Source: Oscillatoria sp. SIO1A7 (lineage in GTDB: Bacteria > Cyanobacteriota > Cyanobacteriia > Cyanobacteriales > Laspinemataceae). From it: a stretch of 52,268 nucleotides of DNA. The stretch covers positions 1 to 52,268 of the forward strand of contig JAAHFN010000046.1 of the NCBI GenBank assembly GCA_010672965.1, given 5' to 3'. Position 1 is the stretch's first letter. The number at the start of each line of letters is the position of its first letter. Shown one piece after another: positions 8,821-18,600 of the stretch. The translations under genes were made by a program, and so were the position numbers. The notes beneath the pieces were generated by a model that was not told the DNA's origin, ran no database searches, and saw only the letters and a list, made by a program, of their open reading frames with translations.

Positions 8821-9147
8821 ATGAACGAACCAAGAGATCGAGCTAACCTTGATTCCGATTCGGTAGAGCCGGAAGTGGAAATCCCCTCATCTCAAAAAGT
8901 TAGAGTAGAAGAGTTTAATATTAGCGGCGATACCCTATTGGATAAGATTAAAGAGCTGGTTCATCAAGGGAATATTCGCCGAATTGTTATCAAAAATGAA
9001 ACCGGAAGTACCTTGCTGGAAATTCCGATGACTGTGGGTTTAGTTGGCGGGGCGATAGGCGTTACCCTGTTTCCTTTCTTCGCTGCGATCGGAGCTATAG
9101 GGGCGCTCGTCGCTCGTCTGAAAATAGTAATCGAGAGAATGGAATAA
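8821..9147 (+). CDS. DUF4342 domain protein
   Basis: A 108-residue protein. The first 25 residues are polar. The core VEEFNISGDTLLDKIKELVHQGNIRRIVIKNETG, followed by LLEIPMTVGLVGG and a hydrophobic stretch VTLFPFFAAIGAIGALVARLKI, matches the DUF4342 pattern: a short alpha/beta unit followed by a membrane-like helix. The function is unknown. A GTGGAG ribosome site lies about seven bases before the ATG. It is a single gene between a minisatellite and a repeat-filled gap. Confidence 0.8.
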   Translation: MNEPRDRANLDSDSVEPEVEIPSSQKVRVEEFNISGDTLLDKIKELVHQGNIRRIVIKNETGSTLLEIPMTVGLVGGAIGVTLFPFFAAIGAIGALVARLKIVIERME

Positions 9148-9766
9148 GGGAAGAGCGGAATGGGGAATTGGGAAGAGCGGAATTGGGAATTGGGGAATAG
9201 TTCTTAGTTTGAGAGTTTTGAGTTTTAAGTAGAATGTGGGTAAAACGCGAACAGGTTAAAACGCGAACGGCTTGTAAGTGAAGAGAACCAAATTCCCAAT
9301 TCCGCTCTTCCCAATGCGAACATACCCAATTCCACCCACCCCAAGGGCACCCTCCAACCCACCCCTAGCCCCTCCCCTCCTGGGAGGGGGAGGTTCTCAC
9401 CTCGGGGTAGGTTTTTCGGGGAGGCCGACTAAAAGCGTTCCCGTGGAGCTTGAAGACCCTAATTTTTCCGTTGTGGAGGCAGTGGCTGTCAATCTCTGAA
9501 ACCCGCATTCTTTCGTGCCGTCGTAAAAAACCTACTGGCCTGTCTGGCTTAAAATTGTAGGGAGCGGCCCGGGAACGAAACAAGGGCGCAACGATTGGTA
9601 TAGTTGGGTTTCACTCCGTTCAACCCAACCTACATTTACACTGAAACCCGCATTCTTTCGTACCGTCGTAAAAAACCTACCCCGAGGTGAGAGGGGGAGG
9701 TTGCCCAATGCCCAATGCCCAACAATTCCCAATTCCCAATGCCCAATGCCCAATTCCGCTCTTCCC
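9148..9766. other. Gene-free repeat interval
   Basis: It contains GGGAATTGGG strings, a CCCACCCCTAGCCCC/GGGAGGGGGAGG palindromic zone (9357-9392), and a 38-bp direct repeat beginning GAAACCCGCATTC at 9498-9535 and 9643-9680. The second copy differs by one base. Between the copies is a CACTCCGTTCAACCCAACCTAC motif that also occurs near 19130-19215. No supported gene. Confidence 0.65.
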
Positions 9767-10381
9767 CTAGTTTAGGCATTTTCGCAATAAGAGCCGTTTG
9801 GGTTTGGGAAAAAGCCCAAGCATCAAAATTGGTTCGGCTCGATGCAATCTATAGCCGGCTTTGAAATAGAGACGCCGTCCCTCTCGGTTATTTTCTAAAA
9901 CATGTAGGTAAAGTTCTGAAAAACCCCAGTTAGCCGCGTATTCTTCGCAAGCTAGCAGTAATTGGCTGGCAACTCCCTGTCGGCGGTAGGGGGGAGAAAC
10001 TGCCAAATTAGATAAATAGAGGTATTGGGAGCAAGAGGTAGTCCAAGAGCTGTGGGGACGCAGGGACATTTCTACCACCCCCACAGCCGGACTGGAAACC
10101 TCTTGTGAAGATTCTGATGTAGGGAGAGCGATCGCTACCAAGCAAATATAATACGAGCCGCTCGCACGCAGCCTTGCCCGAAGATCTTCGTAAATCCCTA
10201 GGCGAAATAGCGGGTGCATCCAGCGACAGAGTCCGTTTGAGGAGTGAAAGCTATCGGTCAAGACATGGGCGATGCCTGCCAGTTCCTTCGGTCGGGCAGT
10301 ACGAATTAGAAAGCGGGAGGAACCGGCGGAGGGTTCCGGCGCTAGTGGAGCAGGTCTAGTGGAAATAAAAGATTCCTTCAC
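9767..10381 (-). CDS. GNAT family N-acetyltransferase
   Basis: A 204-residue GCN5-related acetyltransferase. The acetyl-CoA binding motif A is clear: LSNLAVSPPYRRQGVASQLLLACEEYA (RRQGVA being the pyrophosphate loop), followed by LYLHVLENNREGRRLYFKAGYRLH, the usual motif B with the N-x-x-G-R-RLY pattern. The N-terminal 25 residues are Ser/Pro/Ala-rich and look unstructured, so a later start is possible. It would transfer an acetyl group from acetyl-CoA to an amine; the substrate cannot be told. It is a single gene, probably cytosolic. Confidence 0.9.
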   Translation of the reverse strand: MKESFISTRPAPLAPEPSAGSSRFLIRTARPKELAGIAHVLTDSFHSSNGLCRWMHPLFRLGIYEDLRARLRASGSYYICLVAIALPTSESSQEVSSPAVGVVEMSLRPHSSWTTSCSQYLYLSNLAVSPPYRRQGVASQLLLACEEYAANWGFSELYLHVLENNREGRRLYFKAGYRLHRAEPILMLGLFPKPKRLLLRKCLN

Positions 10382-11372
10382 GACTAGGGAGGATACTAGG
10401 CTCAGACAATCCTAACTCATTGTACTGTGGGCTACTGTGGGCTACGGCGCAATTTCCGCTACATCTATAATTATATACTGTAGTTTATATAAGTTCTACT
10501 AATATAAGTTGATTTGGTTTTTTGGAAGTCGCGATCGCCGGATCGGGAAAGCAAGCACAACCTATAGTGGATTGTCTGGCTGGAAATTGTAGGCAGAGGC
10601 CCGGGAACTAACCCAACAATTTTCGCAATTTTAGCAGGACTTACGCAAAATATCCATATCTAGGAGGACTGTGGGGAGAGGGGACTGTGGGAAGAGGGTA
10701 TGTTTTTTAGATTTGGCATTATTGTGTATCGACCCGGGGCGTAGGGGCGACAGCGTTCCCGAGATAGCTTTTGCTTTTAAATCTAAATTATTGTATTGGA
10801 ATGCTTCGCCCCAGAAAACCCTACAGCCCACAGCCCACACCCCATACCCTAGAGTGTGGGTCGCATGGGGCGATCGCTTTAGGGAACTCCTTGAAATAAA
10901 TTATCCTTCTTCGTAGGACGGGCGTCCGAGAAGTCTCTGGGCTCCGGACAGGCGGGACGCCCGTTCTGCGGGGAAGCGAGGGAGAAATTTTTATTTGGAA
11001 ATCCTTTACCCGATCCTTAGTACAGTTCCAGGCCACAACATCCCATGCCGCCCTTCCCATAGGGTAGCATTCTGGTATAATTGTGCTGTAGCTATCTGTA
11101 AGATTCAGGGAAATGGAAGATCGCCTTCAGCCGGGAGATATGTCCGGTTGTTTGTAAAATATATGTATCAATAATAGATAGTTTTTTTCCAACGATCTCT
11201 GGGTGGATGCGATCGCAAATGCCTATTATAGCAGTCAGCAGTCAGCACAAGCTTTGCCTGTAGGGGCGATTTCACCACTTGCCCTACAGGCAGACAATGA
11301 GATTGCCCTAAACCGCGTAGTGCTATAAAACGATATCAAATCTAACTCCCAAAAGTCGCAGGAGAGCGGTGC
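10382..11372. other. Gene-free interval with stacked repeats
   Basis: Nearly 1 kb without a credible gene. It contains one end of a family 1 element (10636-10649), a GTAGGGGCGACAGC..GCTTCGCCCC inverted repeat (10741-10812), a REP-like GTAGGACGGGCGTCC..GGACGCCCGTTCTGC palindrome (about 10913-10973), and a GATTTCACCACTTGCCC/CTACAGG stretch near 11255-11300. The promoter of the following hybrid kinase is presumably in 11300-11355. Confidence 0.55.
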
Positions 11373-14300
11373 ATGAGCCTCCAAAACAAAAAGCCGAAAA
11401 TTCTGCTAGTCGATGACGAACAAGACAATCTCGACTTGCTTTACCGAACCTTCTATCGGGATTATAAAGTGCGCAAGGCAGAAAATGCACCGCAGGCACT
11501 AGATATCCTGGCAGCGGAGGGTGATATAGCGGTGATTATATCGGATCAGCGGATGCCGAGGATGAGTGGAACGGAGTTGCTGAGCGTCACGGCAACTCGA
11601 TATCCCGATACGATTCGGATTATTCTCACCGCTTACACGGATGTAGAAGACTTAGTAGATGCCATAAATGCTGGTAAGGTTTTCAAATACGTCACGAAGC
11701 CTTGGGCTCCAAAAGATCTCAAGGAAGTGGTGAAGCAAGCTGTAGATACTCACAACGTCCTCAAGGCCAGAACAGAGGAATTATGCCGCAGCTTGCGCCA
11801 AGAATCCCTCCTCAATGCAATTACCAATACTATCCGCTCGCGCAATAGTGTGGAAGAGGTTCTCCAGACTATAGTGGAGACTCTCGGCCATATGTTTGAG
11901 ACGAGCTATTGTATTTTGCGACCGTTCCAAGATGGCAAATTAACAGAAAAATGGTTTATCTACGATAAGTCCGAGAATAGCGACGGCCGACCTACGATCG
12001 CACTGCCCGGTCTTGACCTGTCGAGGGAAGAAATTCTGGCGCAAACGGTTTGGGAAACTACAACTATCGAAACTATTAATGATGTAGAAACGGACGATCG
12101 CTTGCAGGGTTCGACGCCGGAATTGCAAGAACGCTCCTCGGCTTATCGAGCGGCTAATATTCGCTCTAGCTTGGTGGTGCCTTTGATTTTCCGCATGGAA
12201 CTAATGGCAGTGCTGGCGCTACACCAGTGCGATCGCCAACGGGACTGGCAGGATGACGAAACACAGTTAGTCTTCATGGTGGCAGACCAAGCGGCTTTGT
12301 CTCTATCTCAGGCAAGGGCTTACGAGCAGGCACAGTCTCTAGCTCGGCAACAGTCTCTGATTAATACAATTACGGCGGCAATTCGTTCCAGCCTCAATCC
12401 CAAAGATATTTTTGCCGCGATTACCCAGCAGCTAGGCGTTGCATTGCAAGTAGATGGCTGTGCTTTATCTTTGTGGACTCAGGAGAACGAGTACGTTCAA
12501 TGCGTGGGTTTATACGATCGCGGCGAGTCGGTCTTAGTTGATTGCGAGTTGGATTCTGTTGGAGGTTGCAACAGCGAAAACCAAGAAACCGATAGCCAAG
12601 AATCGATAACCTCTCCTTTGCCTCGGTCGGTGGTGATGATTAGCAATAACCCGGTCTTGCAGCAACTGCTCGCTACCCAAAAACCAGCAGTTATTGCCGA
12701 TTTGCAGGAAACGCCAGAATTGAATGTAGCGGATTTGCCTCTGAGGTCTCCGGCGCGATCGCTGATGGTAGTTCCCCTGGTATCCGATGGCAATATTATT
12801 GGCAGCATTTCCCTGCGCCAAACCGATAGACCTCGCCAGTGGCAGCAATCGGAAATAGATTTGGCTGTTGCCGTAGCAGCTCAAGCAGCGATCGCCGTCC
12901 AACAATCGAGACTTTACCAAAAAACCCGGGAACAGGCGGAAAGATTGCTGGAACTAGATAGGCTCAAAACCGAGTTTTTCCAAAATATTTCTCACGAATT
13001 CCGCACCCCTCTAACCCTAATGATGGGTCCGCTAGAGACGGCGGTAGAACGCCAAAAGGATTTGCCCAACTCTCAAGCCGAGATTGCTCTGCGCAACAGC
13101 CGTCGCCTCTTACGACTGGTGAATCAACTCCTAGATTTGCAGCGTCTTGATGCCAGTCGGATGCAGCCGACTTTCCGCCCCTGCGATTTGGCGGTTTTCG
13201 TCGAGCAAACTGTAGAAGCATTTCGCCCCTACTGCGAGAAAAAAGGTATCTTGGTCGAAACAGAAATTGACCCCTGTCCTCGGCTCTATTTGGATTTGGA
13301 AAAATTTGACAAGGTTCTCTACAATCTCCTGTCCAATGGGATGAAGTTTACCAAGAGCGGCGGTAAAATTGCTGTCTCCATTAGCAATGCTGGGGATTAC
13401 TGTCTGCTGAAGGTAAGCGATACGGGGATTGGCATTCGCACCGACCAGATTCCCCACCTATTCGATCGCTTCCGTCAAGCAGAAGGTTCCGCCAATCGCT
13501 CTTATGAAGGCAGCGGTTTGGGGCTAGCTCTGGTGAAAGAAATGGTGGAACTGCATCGAGGTCAAATTACGGTGGATTCCACTTATGGGGAGGGCACGAC
13601 TTTCACAGTCTGGCTGCAAACTGGGACTGCTCACCTACCTCCAGACTATATTATAGAAGTGCCCACCGGAGTCATGCCAAACCGCGCTGAGGTAGAGTTG
13701 GCCGATGTAGAGTTGGCCGATGTGGAGTTAGCCAATGTGAAGTTGGCCGATGCCCAATTGGCTCAGGCGCAGTTGGCTCGGGCTCAGGGGCAATTGGCTC
13801 AGTTAGCCGATACGCTCTTGCCTGCGGAAGAGCTGGGTTTGGCAATGTCGGATTTGTCAATAGTATCCAATGCCGAAAATAACGCACCGGCCAGACTCGA
13901 CCCAAGCCAAGGCGATCGCACTATTTTGGTCGTGGATGACAATGTGGATCTGCGCGTCTATCTGTCGGAGATTCTCAGGAACGATGGCTATCGGGTACTT
14001 TTCGCCCGCAATGGAGCCGAGGGCTTGGAGATGGCCAGCAACTATGCCCCGAATCTGATTGTCACGGATTTAATGATGCCTATGGTTTCCGGTCTGGATC
14101 TGATTCGCAAGATTCGACAAGAACCAAAGTTAAAGGGAACTCCGATTATTCTGCTTACTGCGAAGACTAATTCGGAAACCCGCATAGAAGGGGCAGAGGT
14201 GGGAGCCGATGCTTATTTGGCTAAGCCATTTAACGATAGGGAGCTGCTGGCAGAGGTACGGAATCTTCTAGCGCTTAAGGATAACGAGCGCCAGGTTATC

Positions 14301-14963
14301 GAACTGAATAGATATTTAACTGAGTCGGTACTGAGGCGGTTTTTGCCCGAGGCAATGGTGGCCAAGGCGGCGGCGGGTGCTTTAGAGCTGAACTTGAGTC
14401 CCGAACCGCATTTGATTACTATTTTATTTAGCGATATTGTTGGCTTTACTCAATTGTCTAATAATTTGCGATCGCGCCGGGTAGCAGAGATACTCAATGA
14501 GTATTTGACGGAAATGACTCGGGCAGCTTTTGAGAACTCCGGCACTGTAGATAAGTTTGTCGGCGATGCGATTATGGTTCTGTTTGGCGCGCCGCAGGAA
14601 TGCAGTCCCAACGAGCAAGTTCGTCGCGCAGTCGCTACGGCCAGACAAATGCTGCGATCGCTCGACCGACTTAACGCGAAATGGCAAAGTATCGGTCTTC
14701 CGAGAGTTAGCTTCCGCTGTGGCATCCATCAGGGCACTGCTGTGGTGGGGATGTTTGGCGGCGAACAGCGATCGGATTATACTGCCGTCGGGCCTTCTAT
14801 TAATATCGCCGCCCGCCTGCAAGAGGCCGCCGACCCGGGTACTATTTTGGTTTCTGCTGCGATCGCGGATTATCTCGAAGATGACGGAATTACTAAGTTC
14901 AAACCTTTGCAACTTAAAGGAATTGATGAAACGGTGTTGACTTTTGTCCTGAGTCCAGAATGA
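11373..14963 (+). CDS. Hybrid sensor: REC-GAF-GAF-histidine kinase-REC-adenylate cyclase
   Basis: A 1196-residue cytosolic multidomain signalling protein. In order: REC (about 8-128; phospho-acceptor Asp58, Lys109), GAF (about 145-315), GAF (about 330-520), HisKA (His541 in SHEFRTPL), HATPase (NLLSNGMKF; DTGIGI; GSGLGLALV), a repetitive linker (about 770-830), REC (about 848-965; Asp899 in TDLMMP), and a class III nucleotidyl cyclase (about 1010-1190). The cyclase keeps metal-binding Asp1021 (FSDIVGFT) and Asp1065. Lys1061 sits in the base-selecting position, as in adenylate cyclases, rather than the Glu of guanylate cyclases. A strong ribosome site AGGAGAG lies six bases before the ATG. It probably couples phosphorelay and GAF ligand sensing to cAMP synthesis. 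The linker consists of near-repeats of VELAD/AQLAQ. It is a single gene with no adjacent response regulator. Confidence 0.95.
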   Translation: MSLQNKKPKILLVDDEQDNLDLLYRTFYRDYKVRKAENAPQALDILAAEGDIAVIISDQRMPRMSGTELLSVTATRYPDTIRIILTAYTDVEDLVDAINAGKVFKYVTKPWAPKDLKEVVKQAVDTHNVLKARTEELCRSLRQESLLNAITNTIRSRNSVEEVLQTIVETLGHMFETSYCILRPFQDGKLTEKWFIYDKSENSDGRPTIALPGLDLSREEILAQTVWETTTIETINDVETDDRLQGSTPELQERSSAYRAANIRSSLVVPLIFRMELMAVLALHQCDRQRDWQDDETQLVFMVADQAALSLSQARAYEQAQSLARQQSLINTITAAIRSSLNPKDIFAAITQQLGVALQVDGCALSLWTQENEYVQCVGLYDRGESVLVDCELDSVGGCNSENQETDSQESITSPLPRSVVMISNNPVLQQLLATQKPAVIADLQETPELNVADLPLRSPARSLMVVPLVSDGNIIGSISLRQTDRPRQWQQSEIDLAVAVAAQAAIAVQQSRLYQKTREQAERLLELDRLKTEFFQNISHEFRTPLTLMMGPLETAVERQKDLPNSQAEIALRNSRRLLRLVNQLLDLQRLDASRMQPTFRPCDLAVFVEQTVEAFRPYCEKKGILVETEIDPCPRLYLDLEKFDKVLYNLLSNGMKFTKSGGKIAVSISNAGDYCLLKVSDTGIGIRTDQIPHLFDRFRQAEGSANRSYEGSGLGLALVKEMVELHRGQITVDSTYGEGTTFTVWLQTGTAHLPPDYIIEVPTGVMPNRAEVELADVELADVELANVKLADAQLAQAQLARAQGQLAQLADTLLPAEELGLAMSDLSIVSNAENNAPARLDPSQGDRTILVVDDNVDLRVYLSEILRNDGYRVLFARNGAEGLEMASNYAPNLIVTDLMMPMVSGLDLIRKIRQEPKLKGTPIILLTAKTNSETRIEGAEVGADAYLAKPFNDRELLAEVRNLLALKDNERQVIELNRYLTESVLRRFLPEAMVAKAAAGALELNLSPEPHLITILFSDIVGFTQLSNNLRSRRVAEILNEYLTEMTRAAFENSGTVDKFVGDAIMVLFGAPQECSPNEQVRRAVATARQMLRSLDRLNAKWQSIGLPRVSFRCGIHQGTAVVGMFGGEQRSDYTAVGPSINIAARLQEAADPGTILVSAAIADYLEDDGITKFKPLQLKGIDETVLTFVLSPE

Positions 14964-15030
14964 GTTATCTATTCCGGGCTACATAGGTTTCTGGGGCCGG
15001 CGCATTCCAATATAATTGTTGCGATCGCGA

Positions 15031-15540
15031 GGGCGAAGCATTCCAATGCAATAATTTTCTTTAAGAGCACAAGCTGTCTCGGGAATGCTGTCGCCCCTAC
15101 ATCTTATTGAGAGGGCCTATCTGCCAACGGTAAAATCTAAAAAAACCCTTGAAAGCATTCCAATATAATTGTTGCGCAAGTGAGGGCGAAGCATTCCAAT
15201 GCAATAATTTTTTTTAAAGCAAAGGCTGTCTCGGGAATGCTGTCGCCCCTACACCTACGCCTCTTGCGCCCTCTACCACCCTCAATTGATACTCGATATC
15301 GGGCATTGAATGCCAAATCTAAAAAACATCGCCCCAGAAAGGTATAGGGGAGTGTAGGGGCTGTAGGGGCTGTAGGGGCGACAGCATTCCCGAGACAGCT
15401 TTTGCTCCATAGCAGAAATTATCGTACTGGAATGCTTCGCCCCAGAAAGGTATAGGGGAGCGTATGGGCTGTAGGGGCGACAGCATTCCCGAGACAGCCT
15501 TTGCTCTTAAAGAAAATTATGGCATTGGAATGCTTCGCCC
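15031..15540. repeat. Four copies of the GGGGCGACAGCATTCC / GGAATGCTTCGCCCC repeat
   Basis: Copies lie at 15031-15100 and 15184-15252 (one orientation) and 15372-15443 and 15471-15540 (the other). Each is about 70 bp, with ends GGGGCGA(C/A)(A/G)GCATTCC and its near-complement. Others occur at 10741-10812, 38173-38242, 41547-41616 and 49489-49558. The whole 14964-15607 gap before the ROCO gene is repeat; an open frame running through it (from 15464) is not credible N-terminal coding sequence. Confidence 0.8.
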
Positions 15541-15607
15541 TCGCCTCAAAAAGAAGGATTATAAAAAACATACCCTTGAAACGAGTCACTTACACCCCTA
15601 TTTAGCA

Positions 15608-18600
15608 ATGGCCAAAGACCTACTAGCATACCGAGAGGCAGAGCGGCGCATCGAGCAGGCGCGGCGATCGCACGCAATAGAACTCGACCTTGCGAACATA
15701 CGCCTGACGGAATTGCCAGAAGAGATCGCAAACCTTACCCAGTTGCAGGTGCTTTACCTCAGCGGAAACAAACTACAGTATCTGCCAGATGCGATCGCAA
15801 ATCTTGCTCAGTTGCAGGTGCTTTACCTCCACAACAACCAAATAACTCTACTGCCAGGTGCGCTCGGAAGTCTTACCCAGTTGCAGTATCTTGACCTCAG
15901 CGACAACCAAATAACTCTACTGCCAGATGCGATAGGAAGTCTTACCCAGTTGCAGTATCTTGACCTCAGCGACAACCAAATAACTCTACTGCCAGATGCG
16001 ATAGGAAACCTTACCCAGTTGCAGAAGCTTTACCTCAGTGAAAACGAACTGACGCTACTGCCAGATGCGATCGGAAATCTTACCCAGTTGCAGAAGCTTT
16101 ACCTCAGAAACGACAAACTAACGGAGCTGCCAGATGCAATTGCAAACCTCACCCAGTTGCAAATCTTTGACCTCAGATATAACCAAATAACTCTACTGCC
16201 AGATGCGATCGGAAATCTTACCCAGTTGCAGGTGTTTTACCTCATCGACAATAAACTGACTCTACTGCCAGATGCGATCGGAAATCTTACCGAGTTGCAG
16301 GAGCTTTACCTCATCGACAATAAACTAGCTCTACTGCCAGATGCGATCGGAAATCTTACCGGGTTGCAGAAGCTTTACCTCAGTGAAAACGAACTAACTC
16401 TACTGCCAGATAGGATCGCAAGTCTTACCCAGTTGCAGGGGCTTTACCTCGGCTCTAACCAACTAACGGAGCTGCCAGACGGGCTGGGAAAGTTGGCGGA
16501 ACTGGGGGGACTCTGGCTACAAAACAATCGCCTTACCGACTTGCCCGCATCCTTGGGAGGACCCCCCAAACTCAAGGAACTAAGACTTGATAATAATCCC
16601 CTCAATCCCGACCTAGCCGCCGCCTACGAACAAGGCACCAAGGCAGTTTTGAAATATTTGCGAGCCAAGGCTGAAGAGACAGTGGAGCTTTACGAGGCCA
16701 AGCTCATCCTCGTAGGGGAAGGGGGAACGGGCAAGAGTTCCCTGCTGGCGGCCCTGCGAGGAGATGCCTGGATTGACGACAGAGAGACCACCCACGGAGT
16801 GGAGATAAAGCAAGTTGCGGTTGCGAAACCGGACGCTAGTAGAAAAAAAATAACCTTAAACGCTTGGGACTTCGGCGGCCAAAAGGTCTATCGCCCCACC
16901 CACCAATTATTTTTCAGCGCCCCGGCAGTTTACCTAGCGGTCTGGAACTCAAGAGACGGCCAGCAGCAGGGGGCCTTGGAAGAATGGCTGACTGCGGTCA
17001 AGCATAGAACCCCAGAAGCTAAGGTGCTGGTGGTAGCCACCCACGGTCGGGAGCGCCAGCAGCATATCGATCGCCAGTACCTTCGCGAACTCTTTGGCAG
17101 CGATATGCTCCTGGACTTTCTCCAGATCGACAGCAAGCCCGACCCCGCCACCGGCAAACCCACCGGCATCGAGGAGCTGAAAGTAAAAATAGCCGAGGTT
17201 GCCGCCGCCCTGCCAGAGATGGGCCGCGAAGTCCCCGGCAAATGGCAGCGAGCCCGAGAGGCATTGCGAGCAAAAGAGCAAGCCTATATCTCCTACCAAC
17301 AAGCCCTGGACTTATGTAGCGACTACGGCCTGACAGAATACCAAGCAGAATTATTCCTGAAAATTTCCCACGTTCTCGGCCATTTAATCCATTACGACCA
17401 AGACTCAATTCTACAAAACTACGTCATTCTCAAACCGGACTGGTTGGCCAAAGCGATTAGCTTCGTTCTCGAAGACCCAGAAACTTGTAAAAGCAACGGC
17501 CTTGTCACCCTAGAGCGCCTCGGCTACTTGTGGAACAATCCCGACAAAAAAGAGGAAGAACGCTACCCGCCAGAGCTGCACCCAATCTTTCTGCGACTGA
17601 TGGAGCGCTTTGACATTTCCTATAAAGTCGTCTTTGATGCCCAGAAGCCCAGCAATACCAGTCTCATCGCCCAACTCGTTCCCGGCGAGCGTCCTTCACT
17701 GCCGGACTGGGGCGAAGTACCGCAGCCGGGAGATTCGGAGCAGGTGCGAATATGCAAAATAGTTGATGCTCAGGGCGACCCTGCCACAGCCGAAGGTATT
17801 TTTTATCAGCTCATCGTCCGCCTGCATAAATACTCCCTAGGTCGGGACAACTATCCAGACAGCAGGCATTGGCAGCGGGGCTTGATGCTGGACAACGGCT
17901 ACAACGGTCGCGCCCTCCTAGAGCATGTCAATACGAATATACGCATTACCGTCCGCGCCGCCTATCCCGATTATTTTCTCTCGGTGCTAACTGAAGAAGT
18001 CAAATGGCTGATAGATAATTTCTGGCAAGGCTTGAACTGCGAAATTATGGTGCCCTGCATAGCCCCCTGTGGCAAAAACAAACCGGGCTACGGACAGTTC
18101 GAGCTAGAGATGCTAGTTGACAGCAAAAGGGAGGGAATCGATCGAGTTCGCTGCAACATTCCCGGCTGCAAAAAATGGCAAAATGTTAATGAACTGCTGA
18201 ATAAGATTGCTAAGAGCGATCGCGATTTAAAAGAAACCTTAGCAAGCCTGCAAAAAGAAATGGCTCGGGAATTTGCCGCTGGAAAACTTCGCGACCAAAA
18301 CCTGATAGAGCTGAACACAGAACAGAAAGCGATCGCCAGCCGCACCGAAGAGCTAGTGGAATCTTTCGCTAAAGCATTTAACGACGAAGCCAAGGACGGC
18401 CCGCGCTATTTCACCTTTAAGCCCGTTGACCCCGGATTCTTAGATAAACCCAAATGGATGAGCGTCAAATTCCGACTGACTCTCTGGTGCGAGCATTCCC
18501 GCCTGCCCCTGCCAGCTCTCAATCTCGACGACCCAGACTTAGGAGTTTACGAGTTCGAGAAGCCCAGCGCGTGGCTGGCCAAAACTGCCCCCTACCTGAA

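Noticed and set aside
8430-8846. Long open frames of up to 138 codons on both strands
   Set aside because: They are created by the CACACCC minisatellite and translate to His-Pro-Thr or Gly-Val-Trp repeats; no start context and no protein-like composition.
9278-9499. 73-codon Pro-rich ORF
   Set aside because: Made of CCCACCCC/CCCCTCC repeats, with no ribosome site or recognisable fold.
14424-14912. 162-codon minus-strand ORF inside the cyclase domain
   Set aside because: Antisense shadow of a strongly supported domain with all catalytic residues.
15464-15607. N-terminal extension of the ROCO protein by 48 codons
   Set aside because: The DNA is a dispersed GGGGCGACAGCATTCC repeat that also occurs between genes, so the native start is ATG 15608.
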